This document shows, one piece after another, positions 48,480 to 57,108 of a DNA stretch of 64,000 nt. Each line of letters starts with the position of its first letter. Position 1 is the stretch's first letter. The notes under the pieces were generated by a model that worked only from the letters and a program-made list of their open reading frames with translations, was not told the DNA's origin and did not search any database. The position numbers and the translations under genes are program-made. The stretch comes from Senegalimassilia faecalis (GTDB taxonomy: Bacteria; Actinomycetota; Coriobacteriia; Coriobacteriales; Eggerthellaceae), in contig NZ_SDPW01000001.1 of NCBI RefSeq assembly GCF_004135645.1, positions 2,542,001-2,606,000 on the forward strand, written 5' to 3'.

Positions 48480-48932
48480 GTGCTTATCTCATCGAAGGGG
48501 CGTTATGCGCTGCGGTTGGCGGTGTGCGTTGCGCAGGCGGGACCGGACGCGAAGGTGTCGCTGCGCGAGGTGGCCGAACACGAGGAGCTGTCCCTGAAGT
48601 ATCTGGAGCAGATTGCGCGGCCCATGGTGTCGGCGGGCTTGTTGACCAGCGTGCGCGGCAAGGGCGGCGGGTACCGGCTGTCGCGCGACCCGCACGAGAT
48701 TTTGGCGGGCGATGTGCTGCGCGCAGTCGAGGGAACCACGGTGCCGGTGACGTGCGCGTCGCTTGAGGGGCCCGAGCCGTGCCACCGCGCAAGCGTGTGC
48801 ACGACGGTGCGCTTCTGGGCCGGGCTTGACGAGGTGATCGAGAACTACGTCGATGGCGTGACCGTTGGCGACCTGGCCGACGCCCCGCAACCCCACATCC
48901 AGCTGGCCGACGCCGCGCCGGCGGAAAGCTAA
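48480..48932 (+). CDS. Rrf2-family Fe-S-sensing regulator (IscR/SufR type)
   Basis: A 150-residue protein from GTG 48480 behind AAGGGGGA. Winged helix: LISSKGRYALRLAVCVAQAG ... VSLREVAEHEELSLKYLEQIARPMVSAGLLTSVRGKGGGYRLSRDP. Three Cys in CASLEGPEPCHRASVC (spacing C-x8-C-x5-C) near residue 100 can bind a [2Fe-2S] cluster. Divergent from sufC, so it probably represses suf when clusters are sufficient. Confidence 0.9.
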   Translation: MLISSKGRYALRLAVCVAQAGPDAKVSLREVAEHEELSLKYLEQIARPMVSAGLLTSVRGKGGGYRLSRDPHEILAGDVLRAVEGTTVPVTCASLEGPEPCHRASVCTTVRFWAGLDEVIENYVDGVTVGDLADAPQPHIQLADAAPAES

Positions 48933-49171
48933 GGCGCGCTCGGGTGCGTACGCGTTTGAGACGCGGCTGGCGAGTTGGTGAAAACTCGGTGCTTGTTGTT
49001 TGACGGGTCGGTATCGCTTCGATGAAAGTTCGCTGAAGGGGTGCCGGTCCGTTGCTTTTCCGCGTAGGCTTCAGCCTGATATAAGGTTCGGGCGCAACAA
49101 TGGCTGGCCGTGCCCGCAAGGGCAGGACCATTGGCGTGTTTGTGTTGGACGCGAGCATGAGGAGGTTGCTC

Positions 49172-50692
49172 ATGGCGCAAACGAATGGAAAAGTTCCGCA
49201 GGTTGCGGGTGAAAAAACACAAGTGATGAGGCGTGGCGAACAGGTTTCGCCTAACGCGGCGGTGCCGGGCGGCGCTGGCGTTGTGCCTGGCGCGGCGCCG
49301 GCAGTTGGGCGCGCTGGGGCCGATGTCCCGCTGGACGCTGCGTCAGTGGAGGATTCCCCGGCTGAGCAGGTGGAAAAGGAGCGCGAGTTCCTTGGAGGGT
49401 TGCTTGAGGGGCTGTCGGTGCCGCAGGTGGCGGCTGGCGCGTTGGCGGCGGTGACGTCGATGCTGCTGTCGTCGAAGATCGGCATTGCCGGCTCGGTCAT
49501 CGGTGTGGCCGTCGGTTCGGTGGTATCGACGCTGTCGTCGCAGATCTACAAGCAGTTTTTGCAGGCGTCCGCCGACAAGCTGCGCGAGCTGAGCCCGGTG
49601 GGCGATGCGGCGGGCGATGGCGTGGAAATGGCGAATGGCGCTGGCATTTCCGCTGGTCAAGCTAGCATGGCGGGCGCTACGCGCGTGATGGACCCCGCGG
49701 CGACGCGCTTGATGTCGCAGGTTGGCCAGCCTGGCGCGGCCGCCGGCTTTAGTGGGCCGGAATCCGCCTTTGCGGGCGCTACGCGCGTGATGGATCCTGC
49801 CGCCACGCGCGTTATGGGTCGGGATAGCGAAACGAACTTCGGCGTTTTGCCTGGCCAGAATGGCGAAACCGTGGTTATGAATCCCGCGAACGTCGACGGC
49901 GGGGCGAATGGCGCTGCGCAGGGCGCGGCGGGCGACGACGCTTTCGCTGGCTTTGCCGGTGCCACGCGCGTTGCGGCTACGGCGGCCGGCTCCGACGTTG
50001 CGGGCGAGACGCCCACGCGTACGGTGGACGACTTGCGCGCCGAGGGCGAGACGGGCGTGCTGCGCGGCCGCGCCGAGCATCTGCGCCGCCAACGCATGCA
50101 ACGCGGGGTCATTGTGGTGTCGGTGGTGTCGTCCCTGGTGGCGGTGCTTCTTTGCGCGGGCATCATCAATTTGGTGACCGCCGGCGAAGGCGTCGGCACG
50201 AAGACCGAGCCGCTGTTCAGCGGCACTTCGACCGAGCAGTCGGCCGGTGCCGGTTCCGCGAAGTCGTCCAAGCAGCAGGCGGCAACCAGCGAGGGCGCGT
50301 CTGATAGCCAGTCGAGCGAGACGACGCAGAACCAGGGGAATCCGGTTCACCAGGATGCGACTACTTCCGAGTCCGGTGCGACCGATGCTGGGCAGCAGGG
50401 CAACGCTTCCGATTCCGCTAGCGGCTCTTCACAATCCGGCAGCTCCGCGGGCTCGGCCAGCGGCAATGCAAACGGGTCTGGTTCTGCTTCCGACTCGCAG
50501 GGTGCGGCGTCGGGTTCGGGCTCCTCGGGCTCGGCCAGCAGTTCCTCTTCGGGCGGTTCGGCATCTGGCAACGGCAGCGCCAGCGGCTCGGGTTCGGCCG
50601 ACGGCTCTTCGCAATCCGGTAGCACTTCGGGCTCGTCGGGCTCCGCGAACGGCTCGTCAACGGGCGCATCCACATCCGACAACGCTTCATAG
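49172..50692 (+). CDS. single-pass membrane protein with Ser/Gly/Asn-rich exterior
   Basis: A 506-residue protein of unknown function. The N-terminal 300 residues would be cytoplasmic. A hydrophobic Ala/Gly-rich stretch at about 85-125 (VAAGALAAVTSMLLSSKIGIAGSVIGVAVGSVVSTL) may associate with the membrane. A motif near GATRVMDPAATR appears three times (around residues 165, 200 and 255 in varying form), like phosphothreonine-type FHA recruitment sites (inference). The clear transmembrane helix is at about 310-333 (GVIVVSVVSSLVAVLLCAGIINLV). The remaining 170 residues are low-complexity Ser/Gly/Ala/Asn/Gln, a stalk. ATG 49172 has GAGGAGG upstream. Confidence 0.7.
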   Translation: MAQTNGKVPQVAGEKTQVMRRGEQVSPNAAVPGGAGVVPGAAPAVGRAGADVPLDAASVEDSPAEQVEKEREFLGGLLEGLSVPQVAAGALAAVTSMLLSSKIGIAGSVIGVAVGSVVSTLSSQIYKQFLQASADKLRELSPVGDAAGDGVEMANGAGISAGQASMAGATRVMDPAATRLMSQVGQPGAAAGFSGPESAFAGATRVMDPAATRVMGRDSETNFGVLPGQNGETVVMNPANVDGGANGAAQGAAGDDAFAGFAGATRVAATAAGSDVAGETPTRTVDDLRAEGETGVLRGRAEHLRRQRMQRGVIVVSVVSSLVAVLLCAGIINLVTAGEGVGTKTEPLFSGTSTEQSAGAGSAKSSKQQAATSEGASDSQSSETTQNQGNPVHQDATTSESGATDAGQQGNASDSASGSSQSGSSAGSASGNANGSGSASDSQGAASGSGSSGSASSSSSGGSASGNGSASGSGSADGSSQSGSTSGSSGSANGSSTGASTSDNAS

Positions 50693-50824
50693 CAGGGTCA
50701 CCGTGCTTCGCCAGCTTCTATGGTGTTGGCTGCGGCTGGCGCACGGGCGCTTCCGGCAATGCTACGATGGGCGCGAAACGTTGAAGCTGCGGCGCTGCCT
50801 GCCGCGCCGCCCGGAAGGAGAACC

Positions 50825-51658
50825 ATGTCCCCAGATGAGAACGCCGCGCCCGCTGCCCCCGCGCCCTCAAAGCCGGCCGTGCCGCGCACGCGCGAGGATA
50901 TTGCTGCGTCGCTGAAGGTGCGCACGCGTTGCGGAACGCCCACGGAGAAGCTTGAGGTCATCATGACGAAGGAGGGGCTCGACCGCATCGAGGCGGCCAC
51001 GGTCATGGTCATCGGCCTGGGCGGCGTGGGCTCGAACTGCGTCGAGGCGCTGGCGCGCGGCGGCGTGGGGCACCTGGTGGTCATCGACCACGACATCGTC
51101 AGCCTGTCGAACATCAACCGCCAGGCCATCGCGTACCACAGCACGATCGGGCGCAAGAAACATGAGGTCGTGCGCGACATGGTGCACGATATCAACCCCG
51201 ACTGCGAGGTGGAGGCGCTTGACATGTTCCTGCGCGCCGAGGACATCGAGCCGCTGCTCAGCCGCTATCTCGGGCGCGTTGACATGGTCATCGACGCCAT
51301 CGATTCCGTGTCCGCAAAGCTGGCCATCGCCGAATTCGCCGACCGCACGGGCATGCCGCTGATTTCCTGCATGGGCGGCGCCAACAAGCTGCATCCCGAA
51401 TGCATCGGATTCGCCGACATCTACGAAACGCGCAATTGCCCGCTGGCGCGCGTCATGCGCAAGGAATGCCGCAAGCGCGGCATCCGCCACCTGCGCGTGC
51501 TGTATTCCTGCGAGGAGCCGGTGAAGCGCCCGACGCTTGAGGGCGCCAGCCGCCGCGAGCGCACGAACATGGGCACGGCGTCGTTCATCCCGCCGATTTT
51601 CGGCCAAACCATCGCCGGCCGCGCCCTGTGCGAGATCGCCCAAGTGCCGGAAGCGTAG
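50825..51658 (+). CDS. tcdA: tRNA threonylcarbamoyladenosine dehydratase (TcdA/CsdL), ThiF family
   Basis: A 277-residue E1-like ATPase that cyclises t6A37 to ct6A in tRNAs. The nucleotide-binding start is VMVIGLGGVGSNCVEALARGGVGHLVVIDHDIVSLSNINRQ. DMVIDAIDSVSAKLAIAEFA and PLISCMGGANKLHP follow the family pattern. The end TASFIPPIFGQTIAGRALCEIA is typical. The N-terminal 30 residues are a Pro/Ala-rich extension. ATG 50825 has AAGGAGAACC upstream. It may be transcribed with tatD, 15 bases downstream. Confidence 0.9.
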   Translation: MSPDENAAPAAPAPSKPAVPRTREDIAASLKVRTRCGTPTEKLEVIMTKEGLDRIEAATVMVIGLGGVGSNCVEALARGGVGHLVVIDHDIVSLSNINRQAIAYHSTIGRKKHEVVRDMVHDINPDCEVEALDMFLRAEDIEPLLSRYLGRVDMVIDAIDSVSAKLAIAEFADRTGMPLISCMGGANKLHPECIGFADIYETRNCPLARVMRKECRKRGIRHLRVLYSCEEPVKRPTLEGASRRERTNMGTASFIPPIFGQTIAGRALCEIAQVPEA

Positions 51659-51673
51659 CTCGGAGGGGTTGTT

Positions 51674-52438
51674 GTGGGTGACAAGCTGTTCGACATGCAC
51701 TGCCATCTGGGATTTTGCGAAGATGCGGCGCAGGCGGCGCGTGAGCTTGCGGCCGCTGGCGTCGGTGCGTTCTCGAACACGGTGACGTTGGCGGAGTTCG
51801 CTGCGCAGCAGGTGGCGCTTGCTGGCGCGGCCAACGTGCGCGTGGGCTGCGGCCTGCATCCCTGGTGGGTTGGCGAAGACGCAGCGGCCGACCTTGATGC
51901 CTTGTGCGCCGCGGTGGAGCGGCAGCGGTTCGTGGGCGAAGTCGGGCTGGATTTTTCGCCGCCACACGTTGCGACGCGCCAGGCGCAGATGGCGGTGTTG
52001 TTGCAGGTGGCGGACGTGTGCGGCCGCGTTGGCGGCAAGGTAGTGTCGCTGCATGCCGTGCGCGCGGTCGACGACGTGCTCGACGTGCTCGAAGGCACCG
52101 GCGCGCTTGCCGAGGCAGCGGGCAACGCGTGCATCATCCACTGGTTCTCGGGCACGTCCGACCAGCTCACGCGCGCGCGGCGGCTGGGCGCCTTCTTCAG
52201 CGTGAACCCGCGCATGCTGCAGTCGAAGCGCGGGCGCGCCTATGCGCAGGCCATACCCGGCAACCGGCTGCTGCTGGAGACCGACTTGCCCGCGCAGGCA
52301 GGTGCGTCCTGGGATGCTGAACGCGTTCGCCAACTGCTTGGGCAAACCGCGTGTCAGCTGGCCGAACTGCGCGGCGAAGACGTCGCCGACCTGCAAGAAC
52401 GCATAGCGGCAACAAGCCGCGCGCTGCTTGAGGCATAG
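51674..52438 (+). CDS. tatD: TatD-family metal-dependent hydrolase
   Basis: A 254-residue TIM-barrel hydrolase, probably a 3'-5' DNase used in DNA repair. GTG start at 51674. Ligands are in FDMHCHLGF, GCGLHPWWVG, FVGEVGLDFSPP (Glu), SLHAVRAVDDVL and the late LLLETDLP. The HxH and the final Asp are kept. It follows tcdA closely. Confidence 0.88.
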   Translation: MGDKLFDMHCHLGFCEDAAQAARELAAAGVGAFSNTVTLAEFAAQQVALAGAANVRVGCGLHPWWVGEDAAADLDALCAAVERQRFVGEVGLDFSPPHVATRQAQMAVLLQVADVCGRVGGKVVSLHAVRAVDDVLDVLEGTGALAEAAGNACIIHWFSGTSDQLTRARRLGAFFSVNPRMLQSKRGRAYAQAIPGNRLLLETDLPAQAGASWDAERVRQLLGQTACQLAELRGEDVADLQERIAATSRALLEA

Positions 52439-52517
52439 CGCCCGCCGCGGCCCGCCGCATCATCTATAATGCAAGCGCGATTATGTAGGCAGCATGGCGA
52501 AACGGAAAGGATAGCGA

Positions 52518-53348
52518 ATGGCTTACGAGCATGTGACCAGCGCAAACGATGCGCGTTTGGCGCCGTATGCGCGCGTGCGCGACGCCGACCTTGCCGCATG
52601 GCCCGCATCTCCCGCCGGCCTGTTCATGGCCGAGTCGCGCGCGGTCATAGCCGCCGCCATCGACGCCGGCGTCCGTCCTCGTTCGTTTCTGGTCAGCGAA
52701 TCCTGGGCCGACGACGCCGCCCCGCTTGCGGCCGTGCTGCAGGCGAAATGGCCCGCATGCCCGACGATGCGCGTGCCCGACCAGCTGTTCACCCAGGTCA
52801 CGGGCTATAAAATCGTGCGCGGTCCCGTGGCCGCCTTCGAGCGTCCGGCACTTGCCGACCCGGCGGTGCTGCTTGCGGGCGCGCGTCGCGTGGCCGTGCT
52901 TGAGGACGTGGGCAACTACGCCAACATCGGCAGCGCGTTCCGCGCGGCGCACGCGTTCGGCATTGATGCCGTGCTGGTCACGCCCTCGTGCCACGACCCG
53001 CTGTTCCGCCGCGCCAGCCGCGCCAGCCAAGGCACGGTGCTGCAGGTGCCGTGGACGCGCATCGGCATGCAGCGCCAGTGGGCCGCCGAGGGCATCCCGC
53101 TGCTGCACGCCGCCGGTTTCAAGGTGGCGGCGCTGGCGCTTGAGGACCGCTCGCTGGCCCTGGGCGACCCGCAGCTTGCCGCCTGCGAGCGCCTGGCCAT
53201 GGTGCTGGGCACCGAAGGCGCGGGCCTGTTCCCGTCCACCATCGCCGCCAGCGACTACACGGTGAAAATCCCCATGACCCACGGCGTCGACTCGCTCAAC
53301 GTGGCCGCCGCCAGCGCTGTGGCCTTCTGGGAACTGCGCGTGCGATAG
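52518..53348 (+). CDS. SpoU/TrmH-family RNA 2'-O-methyltransferase
   Basis: A 276-residue SPOUT enzyme that methylates ribose in rRNA or tRNA with SAM. Motif 1 is NYANIGSAFRAAHAFGIDAVLV, motif 2 MVLGTEGAGL, motif 3 IPMTHGVDSLNVAAASAVAFWE; together they form the knotted SAM site. The N-terminal about 100 residues are the RNA-binding part. Which RNA is modified cannot be told. ATG 52518 has GAAAGGA upstream. Confidence 0.9.
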   Translation: MAYEHVTSANDARLAPYARVRDADLAAWPASPAGLFMAESRAVIAAAIDAGVRPRSFLVSESWADDAAPLAAVLQAKWPACPTMRVPDQLFTQVTGYKIVRGPVAAFERPALADPAVLLAGARRVAVLEDVGNYANIGSAFRAAHAFGIDAVLVTPSCHDPLFRRASRASQGTVLQVPWTRIGMQRQWAAEGIPLLHAAGFKVAALALEDRSLALGDPQLAACERLAMVLGTEGAGLFPSTIAASDYTVKIPMTHGVDSLNVAAASAVAFWELRVR

Positions 53349-53772
53349 GGGCTAAGACGCATCCGTGCGTTGCCCTCGGCTGCTGAGCCGTCTTTCCCGC
53401 AGGCTCTTCCACTTTCCCTCGCATCGCGGTTTGCAAATCCTGCCAGGGAGCAAGCCGCCTCACTGCCGGCAGTCGGGAACCGCCCGCGACAACCCTAAGC
53501 CCCACTCGGCCCCCGCATGACCGGCGCGCAATTTCTGCCTGGTGACCCGATTCATCGGCGAACGGTTCGCCATTTCAGACTAGGCCAGCGGCTGCCTTGC
53601 GCGCAACGTTAGCCTTCGTTAAATCTTCTCATCTGGCTAGATTCCCGCCGGGTTTTCGCGTCCAATAGCGTATGATGGAACGCGTGCTCTCGAGGTGAGG
53701 GCGAGTGTTGCCGCCATGCAACGCGCAGTGTTACCCCCGTGCGAAAGCGCGGGAGAGAAAAGAGGATTTAAA
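53349..53772. other. noncoding leader region before cspA
   Basis: No gene seen. The last 100 bases form the long 5' leader typical of cold-shock genes. TATGAT at 53671-53676 is a possible -10 element, without a clear -35. Confidence 0.5.
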
Positions 53773-53976
53773 ATGGCGGAAGGTACTGTTAAGTGGTTTA
53801 ACCCCGAGAAGGGCTATGGCTTCATCTCTCAGAACGACGGCGAAGACCTGTTCGTGCATTTCTCTGAGATCAAGATGGACGGCTTCAAGACCCTCGATGA
53901 GGGCCAGGCTGTGTCCTTCGATGTGACCACCGGCCAGAACGGCAAGCTCCAGGCAAGCAACGTGGTGCGTCTCTAA
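53773..53976 (+). CDS. cspA: cold shock protein, CspA family
   Basis: A 67-residue single OB-fold protein that binds single-stranded RNA. RNP1 is KGYGFISQ and RNP2 is LFVHFSEI, after the classical [22 protein letters not shown] precedes ATG 53773; longer frames upstream cover the leader. A strong terminator follows. Confidence 0.95.
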   Translation: MAEGTVKWFNPEKGYGFISQNDGEDLFVHFSEIKMDGFKTLDEGQAVSFDVTTGQNGKLQASNVVRL

Positions 53977-54006
53977 CCCATTGCTTTTCTTAAACAGGAT
54001 GCTGAA

Positions 54007-54041
54007 AGCCCTTGCGTGTGCTGCGCAAGGGCTTTTTTGAT
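54007..54041 (+). terminator. terminator of cspA
   Basis: AAAGCCCTTGCG pairs with CGCAAGGGCTTT around TGTGCTG; five more T follow. It begins 31 bases after the cspA stop. Confidence 0.9.
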
Positions 54042-54179
54042 GCCTGTCGAACGAAGCCGAAACTGCCTGCGGGTTGAGGGGCGAATTCAGCCGAAGCGCG
54101 GGCGAACGCGCCCGCTGGTCGCCGGCGTTGCGATCGCCTGCTTGCGGGTGCTTAACGCCGCGCGCCGCCCAAACGCAAG

Positions 54180-54203
54180 AAAGCCGCCCCGAAGGGCGGC
54201 TTT
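54180..54203 (-). terminator. terminator of the MFS transporter gene
   Basis: On the minus strand AAAGCCGCCC, TTCG, GGGCGGCTTT followed by CTTGCGTTTG. It lies 56 bases after the transporter stop. Confidence 0.75.
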
Positions 54204-54258
54204 CGCGTACTGCAAGGATTGTGGCTGCTGCGGGCTTGCGCACCGCATGCCGCATCCG

Positions 54259-55488
54259 TTACTCCAGGTTGGAGCCCTTCTTCTCGGGGAGGAAGAACAT
54301 GACGATGAACGCCACGATGTAGATGCAGGCAACGCAGCCAATGGCGAAGCCGAAGCCGTGGCCCGCAGCGATGATCGGGATGACCACCGGGGCGGACGCG
54401 CCGCCGATGAAGCGGCCGGCGTTGTACAGCGCGGTCTGCGCCGTGCCGCGGATCTCGGTGGGGAACAGTTCGGCGATAAGCGTGCCATAGCCGCCGATCA
54501 TGCCGTTAGCGAACATGCCCATGAAGAAGCCGCCGAACAGCAGCGCCGTGGGGTCGGTCAGCTGGCTGTAGATGACGATCATGGCAGCGGCGCCGATCTG
54601 GAACGTCCAGAACGCGGGGCGACGGCCGGCCTTGTCGGCCAGCCAGCCGAATACCGAGATGCCGATCATCATGCCGATGACGGTGACGGCCGTCCACATG
54701 CCGGTGGACGTCAGGCTCAGGCCCAGCTCGCCGTTGAGGTACTTCGGCAGCCACGTCATGATGCCGAAGTAGCCGGCATTCTGCACGGTGCACAGAATAA
54801 TGATGATGATGGAGTACTTGATGCGCGTGGGCGAGTTGAACAGGCTGGCCAGGTTGCCGTGCTTCTTGCCGGACGCCTTGTGCTGCTCGTAGATGGGCGG
54901 CTCGGGCACGAACGCACGGATGATGATGGCGACGATCGCCGGCACGAAGCCGACGACGAACAGGCCGCGCCAGCCGAATGCGGCGATGATGGGCGCGGAA
55001 GCCAGCGAGGCAACAAGCACGCCGACCTGGAAGCCCAGGCCAACGGCCGACGTGGCCTTCGCGCGGTTCTCGGGGCTGGAAACTTCGGACGCGATGGCCA
55101 TGCCCAGGCCGAACTCGGCGCCGATACCCAGGCCCGCCAGGAAGCGGAAGATGGCCATAAGCTCGAAGTTGGGGGCAGCGGCGGAGCACAGGGTGAACAC
55201 GCCGAAGAAGATAACCGAGTAGGTGAGCACCTTGATGCGGCCAAGCTTGTCGGCCAGCGTGCCGAAGATCAGGCCGCCCAGAAACGCGCCGGCCAGCGTG
55301 ATGGACGTGAGCGACCCGGCGGTGGTGTTGTCGACGCCGAACGTGGCGATGATGCCGGACAGCGCGAAGCTCAAAATCATGAGGTCCAGGCCGTCGAGCG
55401 CGTGGCCGATGGCCGCGGAGAACACGGCTTTGCCGGCGTAGTGCTTCATCTCAGAAGCTTTTTCTTTGTGTGGCATAGTGGTTTCCAT
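54259..55488 (-). CDS. MFS transporter, aromatic acid/sugar:H+ symporter-like
   Basis: About 409 residues with 12 membrane helices. Signatures: ALDGLDLMILSFALSGI in helix 1 (as in the AAHS and sialate families), FGTLADKLGRIKVL in loop 2-3, FGWLADKAGRRPAFW in loop 8-9, and GAEFGLGMAIASEVSSPENRAKATS. Such carriers import small organic acids with protons. It is divergent from the carbamoylase-dihydroorotase pair at 55885, which suggests a pyrimidine-ring acid or ureide as substrate (inference). ATG 55488 is chosen on weak evidence; 55476 is possible. Confidence 0.85.
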   Translation of the reverse strand: METTMPHKEKASEMKHYAGKAVFSAAIGHALDGLDLMILSFALSGIIATFGVDNTTAGSLTSITLAGAFLGGLIFGTLADKLGRIKVLTYSVIFFGVFTLCSAAAPNFELMAIFRFLAGLGIGAEFGLGMAIASEVSSPENRAKATSAVGLGFQVGVLVASLASAPIIAAFGWRGLFVVGFVPAIVAIIIRAFVPEPPIYEQHKASGKKHGNLASLFNSPTRIKYSIIIIILCTVQNAGYFGIMTWLPKYLNGELGLSLTSTGMWTAVTVIGMMIGISVFGWLADKAGRRPAFWTFQIGAAAMIVIYSQLTDPTALLFGGFFMGMFANGMIGGYGTLIAELFPTEIRGTAQTALYNAGRFIGGASAPVVIPIIAAGHGFGFAIGCVACIYIVAFIVMFFLPEKKGSNLE

Positions 55489-55517
55489 CCCATTCCGCAA
55501 GTGAATAAACTTCCAAT

Positions 55518-55545
55518 AAAATACTCTGCTATTGAATATTTTCAA
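55518..55545 (-). promoter_or_regulatory. probable promoter of the MFS gene
   Basis: Minus strand TTGAAA (55540-55545) and TATTTT (55518-55523) with a 16-base spacer in an AT-rich patch. The inverted repeat GAATATTTT (55534-55542) and AAAATATTC (55579-55587) may bind a regulator of both divergent units. The rest of 55489-55884 shows no gene. Confidence 0.5.
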
Positions 55546-55884
55546 GGGCATTTCCTGATATTTTTGCGCTTTGAAACAAAAATATTCTTGCGGACGAATA
55601 ATGTGGGAATAGCTACGCAGCGCGCTTGGGAAAGCGTGCGAATCGAAGTGGCGGCGAAAGCTCGTGAAACGCCGCAGGTGATTCTACTCCTTGAGGAAGC
55701 GAAACGCTAGGGGAAATCGAAGGCTGCGGGACGCGGGCGCGCGATGCCGGCGCAAGGTGCAGGGGCGCTTCGGTTCGTCCCTTGCGTCGCATTTCGCGTT
55801 TCTGCCGGTGAAGTGCGGTTTCGGTGTTCGTTTCGGGCGCTGCGGCGCATTGGGCTACCATGCCGATATACGAAAGGGGCAGCT

Positions 55885-57108
55885 ATGCGGCACGCTATTG
55901 AAGACGTTGAATACGCGGAATATCTTTTCGACCGGTTCTACGGCATCGGCAGTTGCGAATCCGGCGGCGTCACCCGGCTTGGCTATACCGAAGTCGAGGA
56001 CGAGATGCACCGCACGTTGTGCGAACTTGGCAAGGAAAAAGGCTACGGCAACTTCGCCGACCAGGTGGGCAACACCTACTTGTACCGTATGCAGTACAGC
56101 AAGGACGAGCCTTACTGGCTGGTCGGCTCGCACCTGGATTCGGTGATCGAAGGCGGGCGCTACGACGGCGTGGCGGGCATCATCGCGGGGCTGCTGGTGA
56201 TGAGCTGGGCCGAACGCGACGGCCTTGACCTGCCCATTCGCGTGGGCGCCATGCGCTGCGAGGAGTCCAGCAACTTCGGCAGAAGCACTATCGGCAGCGG
56301 CCTTATCACCAAGGAAATCTACAAGCACGACGTGGGCGAGGCCGTGAACAAGCAGGGCGAAACGCTACACGAAGTGTTCGACCGCAAGGGCTACAGCTTG
56401 ACGCCCGATCGCATCAAAGGCATTAGCGAATACCTGGAATTGCACATTGAACAGGGAAAAGTCCTGGAAGAGTACGGCGATGCCGTCGGCATTGTGAGCA
56501 CCATCGCCGGCCCGCGCCGCTTTAAGGTGCACGTGCACGGCAACGCGGAGCATTCCGGTGCCACGCCCATGGGCATGCGCGCCGACGCGCTAGCGGCGGC
56601 GGCCGAGATCATCCTGGAAGTTGAGGAGATCGGCAAGTCCGAGGCCATGCACCAGTCCGTGGCCACGGTGGGCGTCATCGTGAACCACCCCAACGCGCTC
56701 AACGTCATCCCCGGCGAGGTGGAGTTGGGCGTGGACATGCGCGGCATCGACGTGGCCAGCCTCGACCGCATGGAGGCGCGCCTGAAGGCGGCGTGCACGC
56801 GCATCTGCGAAAAGCGCCGCCTGAAGTGCTTCCGCGAGAAAACGTCCGACATCCCGCCTATCGAGATGTCGTCGGAAACGCAGCAAAAGCTGCTCGACGC
56901 GGCGAAGCGTTTGCGCATCCCGCATCGGTTGATGATCAGCGGTGCAGGTCACGATGCCATGTCGTTTGCACACATCTGCGACACAGGCATGGTGTTCATC
57001 CCGTGCGTGAAGGGCATCAGCCACAACAAGAAGGAGTTCGCCACCATCGAGTCGATCCTGGACGGCGCCATGGTGATGTACGAGCATTTGAAGGAAGAAG
57101 CGCAATGA
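55885..57108 (+). CDS. M20-family amidohydrolase (N-carbamoyl amino acid hydrolase / allantoate amidohydrolase type)
   Basis: A 407-residue zinc-dependent hydrolase that releases ammonia and CO2 from N-carbamoyl or ureido acids. Metal-binding sites: VGSHLDSVIEGGRYDGVAG (His and Asp), AMRCEESSNFGRST (Glu pair), and late DAMSFAH with the last His. The dimerisation lid domain starts near HVHGNAEHSGATPMGMR. ATG 55885 has AAGGGG upstream and a four-base overlap with the dihydroorotase start, so the pair is one operon. Possible substrates are N-carbamoyl-L-aspartate, ureidoglycolate or carbamoyl-beta-alanine; the partner favours the first. Confidence 0.88.
   Translation: MRHAIEDVEYAEYLFDRFYGIGSCESGGVTRLGYTEVEDEMHRTLCELGKEKGYGNFADQVGNTYLYRMQYSKDEPYWLVGSHLDSVIEGGRYDGVAGIIAGLLVMSWAERDGLDLPIRVGAMRCEESSNFGRSTIGSGLITKEIYKHDVGEAVNKQGETLHEVFDRKGYSLTPDRIKGISEYLELHIEQGKVLEEYGDAVGIVSTIAGPRRFKVHVHGNAEHSGATPMGMRADALAAAAEIILEVEEIGKSEAMHQSVATVGVIVNHPNALNVIPGEVELGVDMRGIDVASLDRMEARLKAACTRICEKRRLKCFREKTSDIPPIEMSSETQQKLLDAAKRLRIPHRLMISGAGHDAMSFAHICDTGMVFIPCVKGISHNKKEFATIESILDGAMVMYEHLKEEAQ

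Noticed and set aside
50867-52396. Minus-strand frame (509 codons) opposite tcdA and tatD
   Set aside because: Antisense shadow of two conserved genes.
54016-55710. Plus-strand 564-codon frame opposite the MFS gene
   Set aside because: Antisense shadow with His/Asp/Glu-rich composition.
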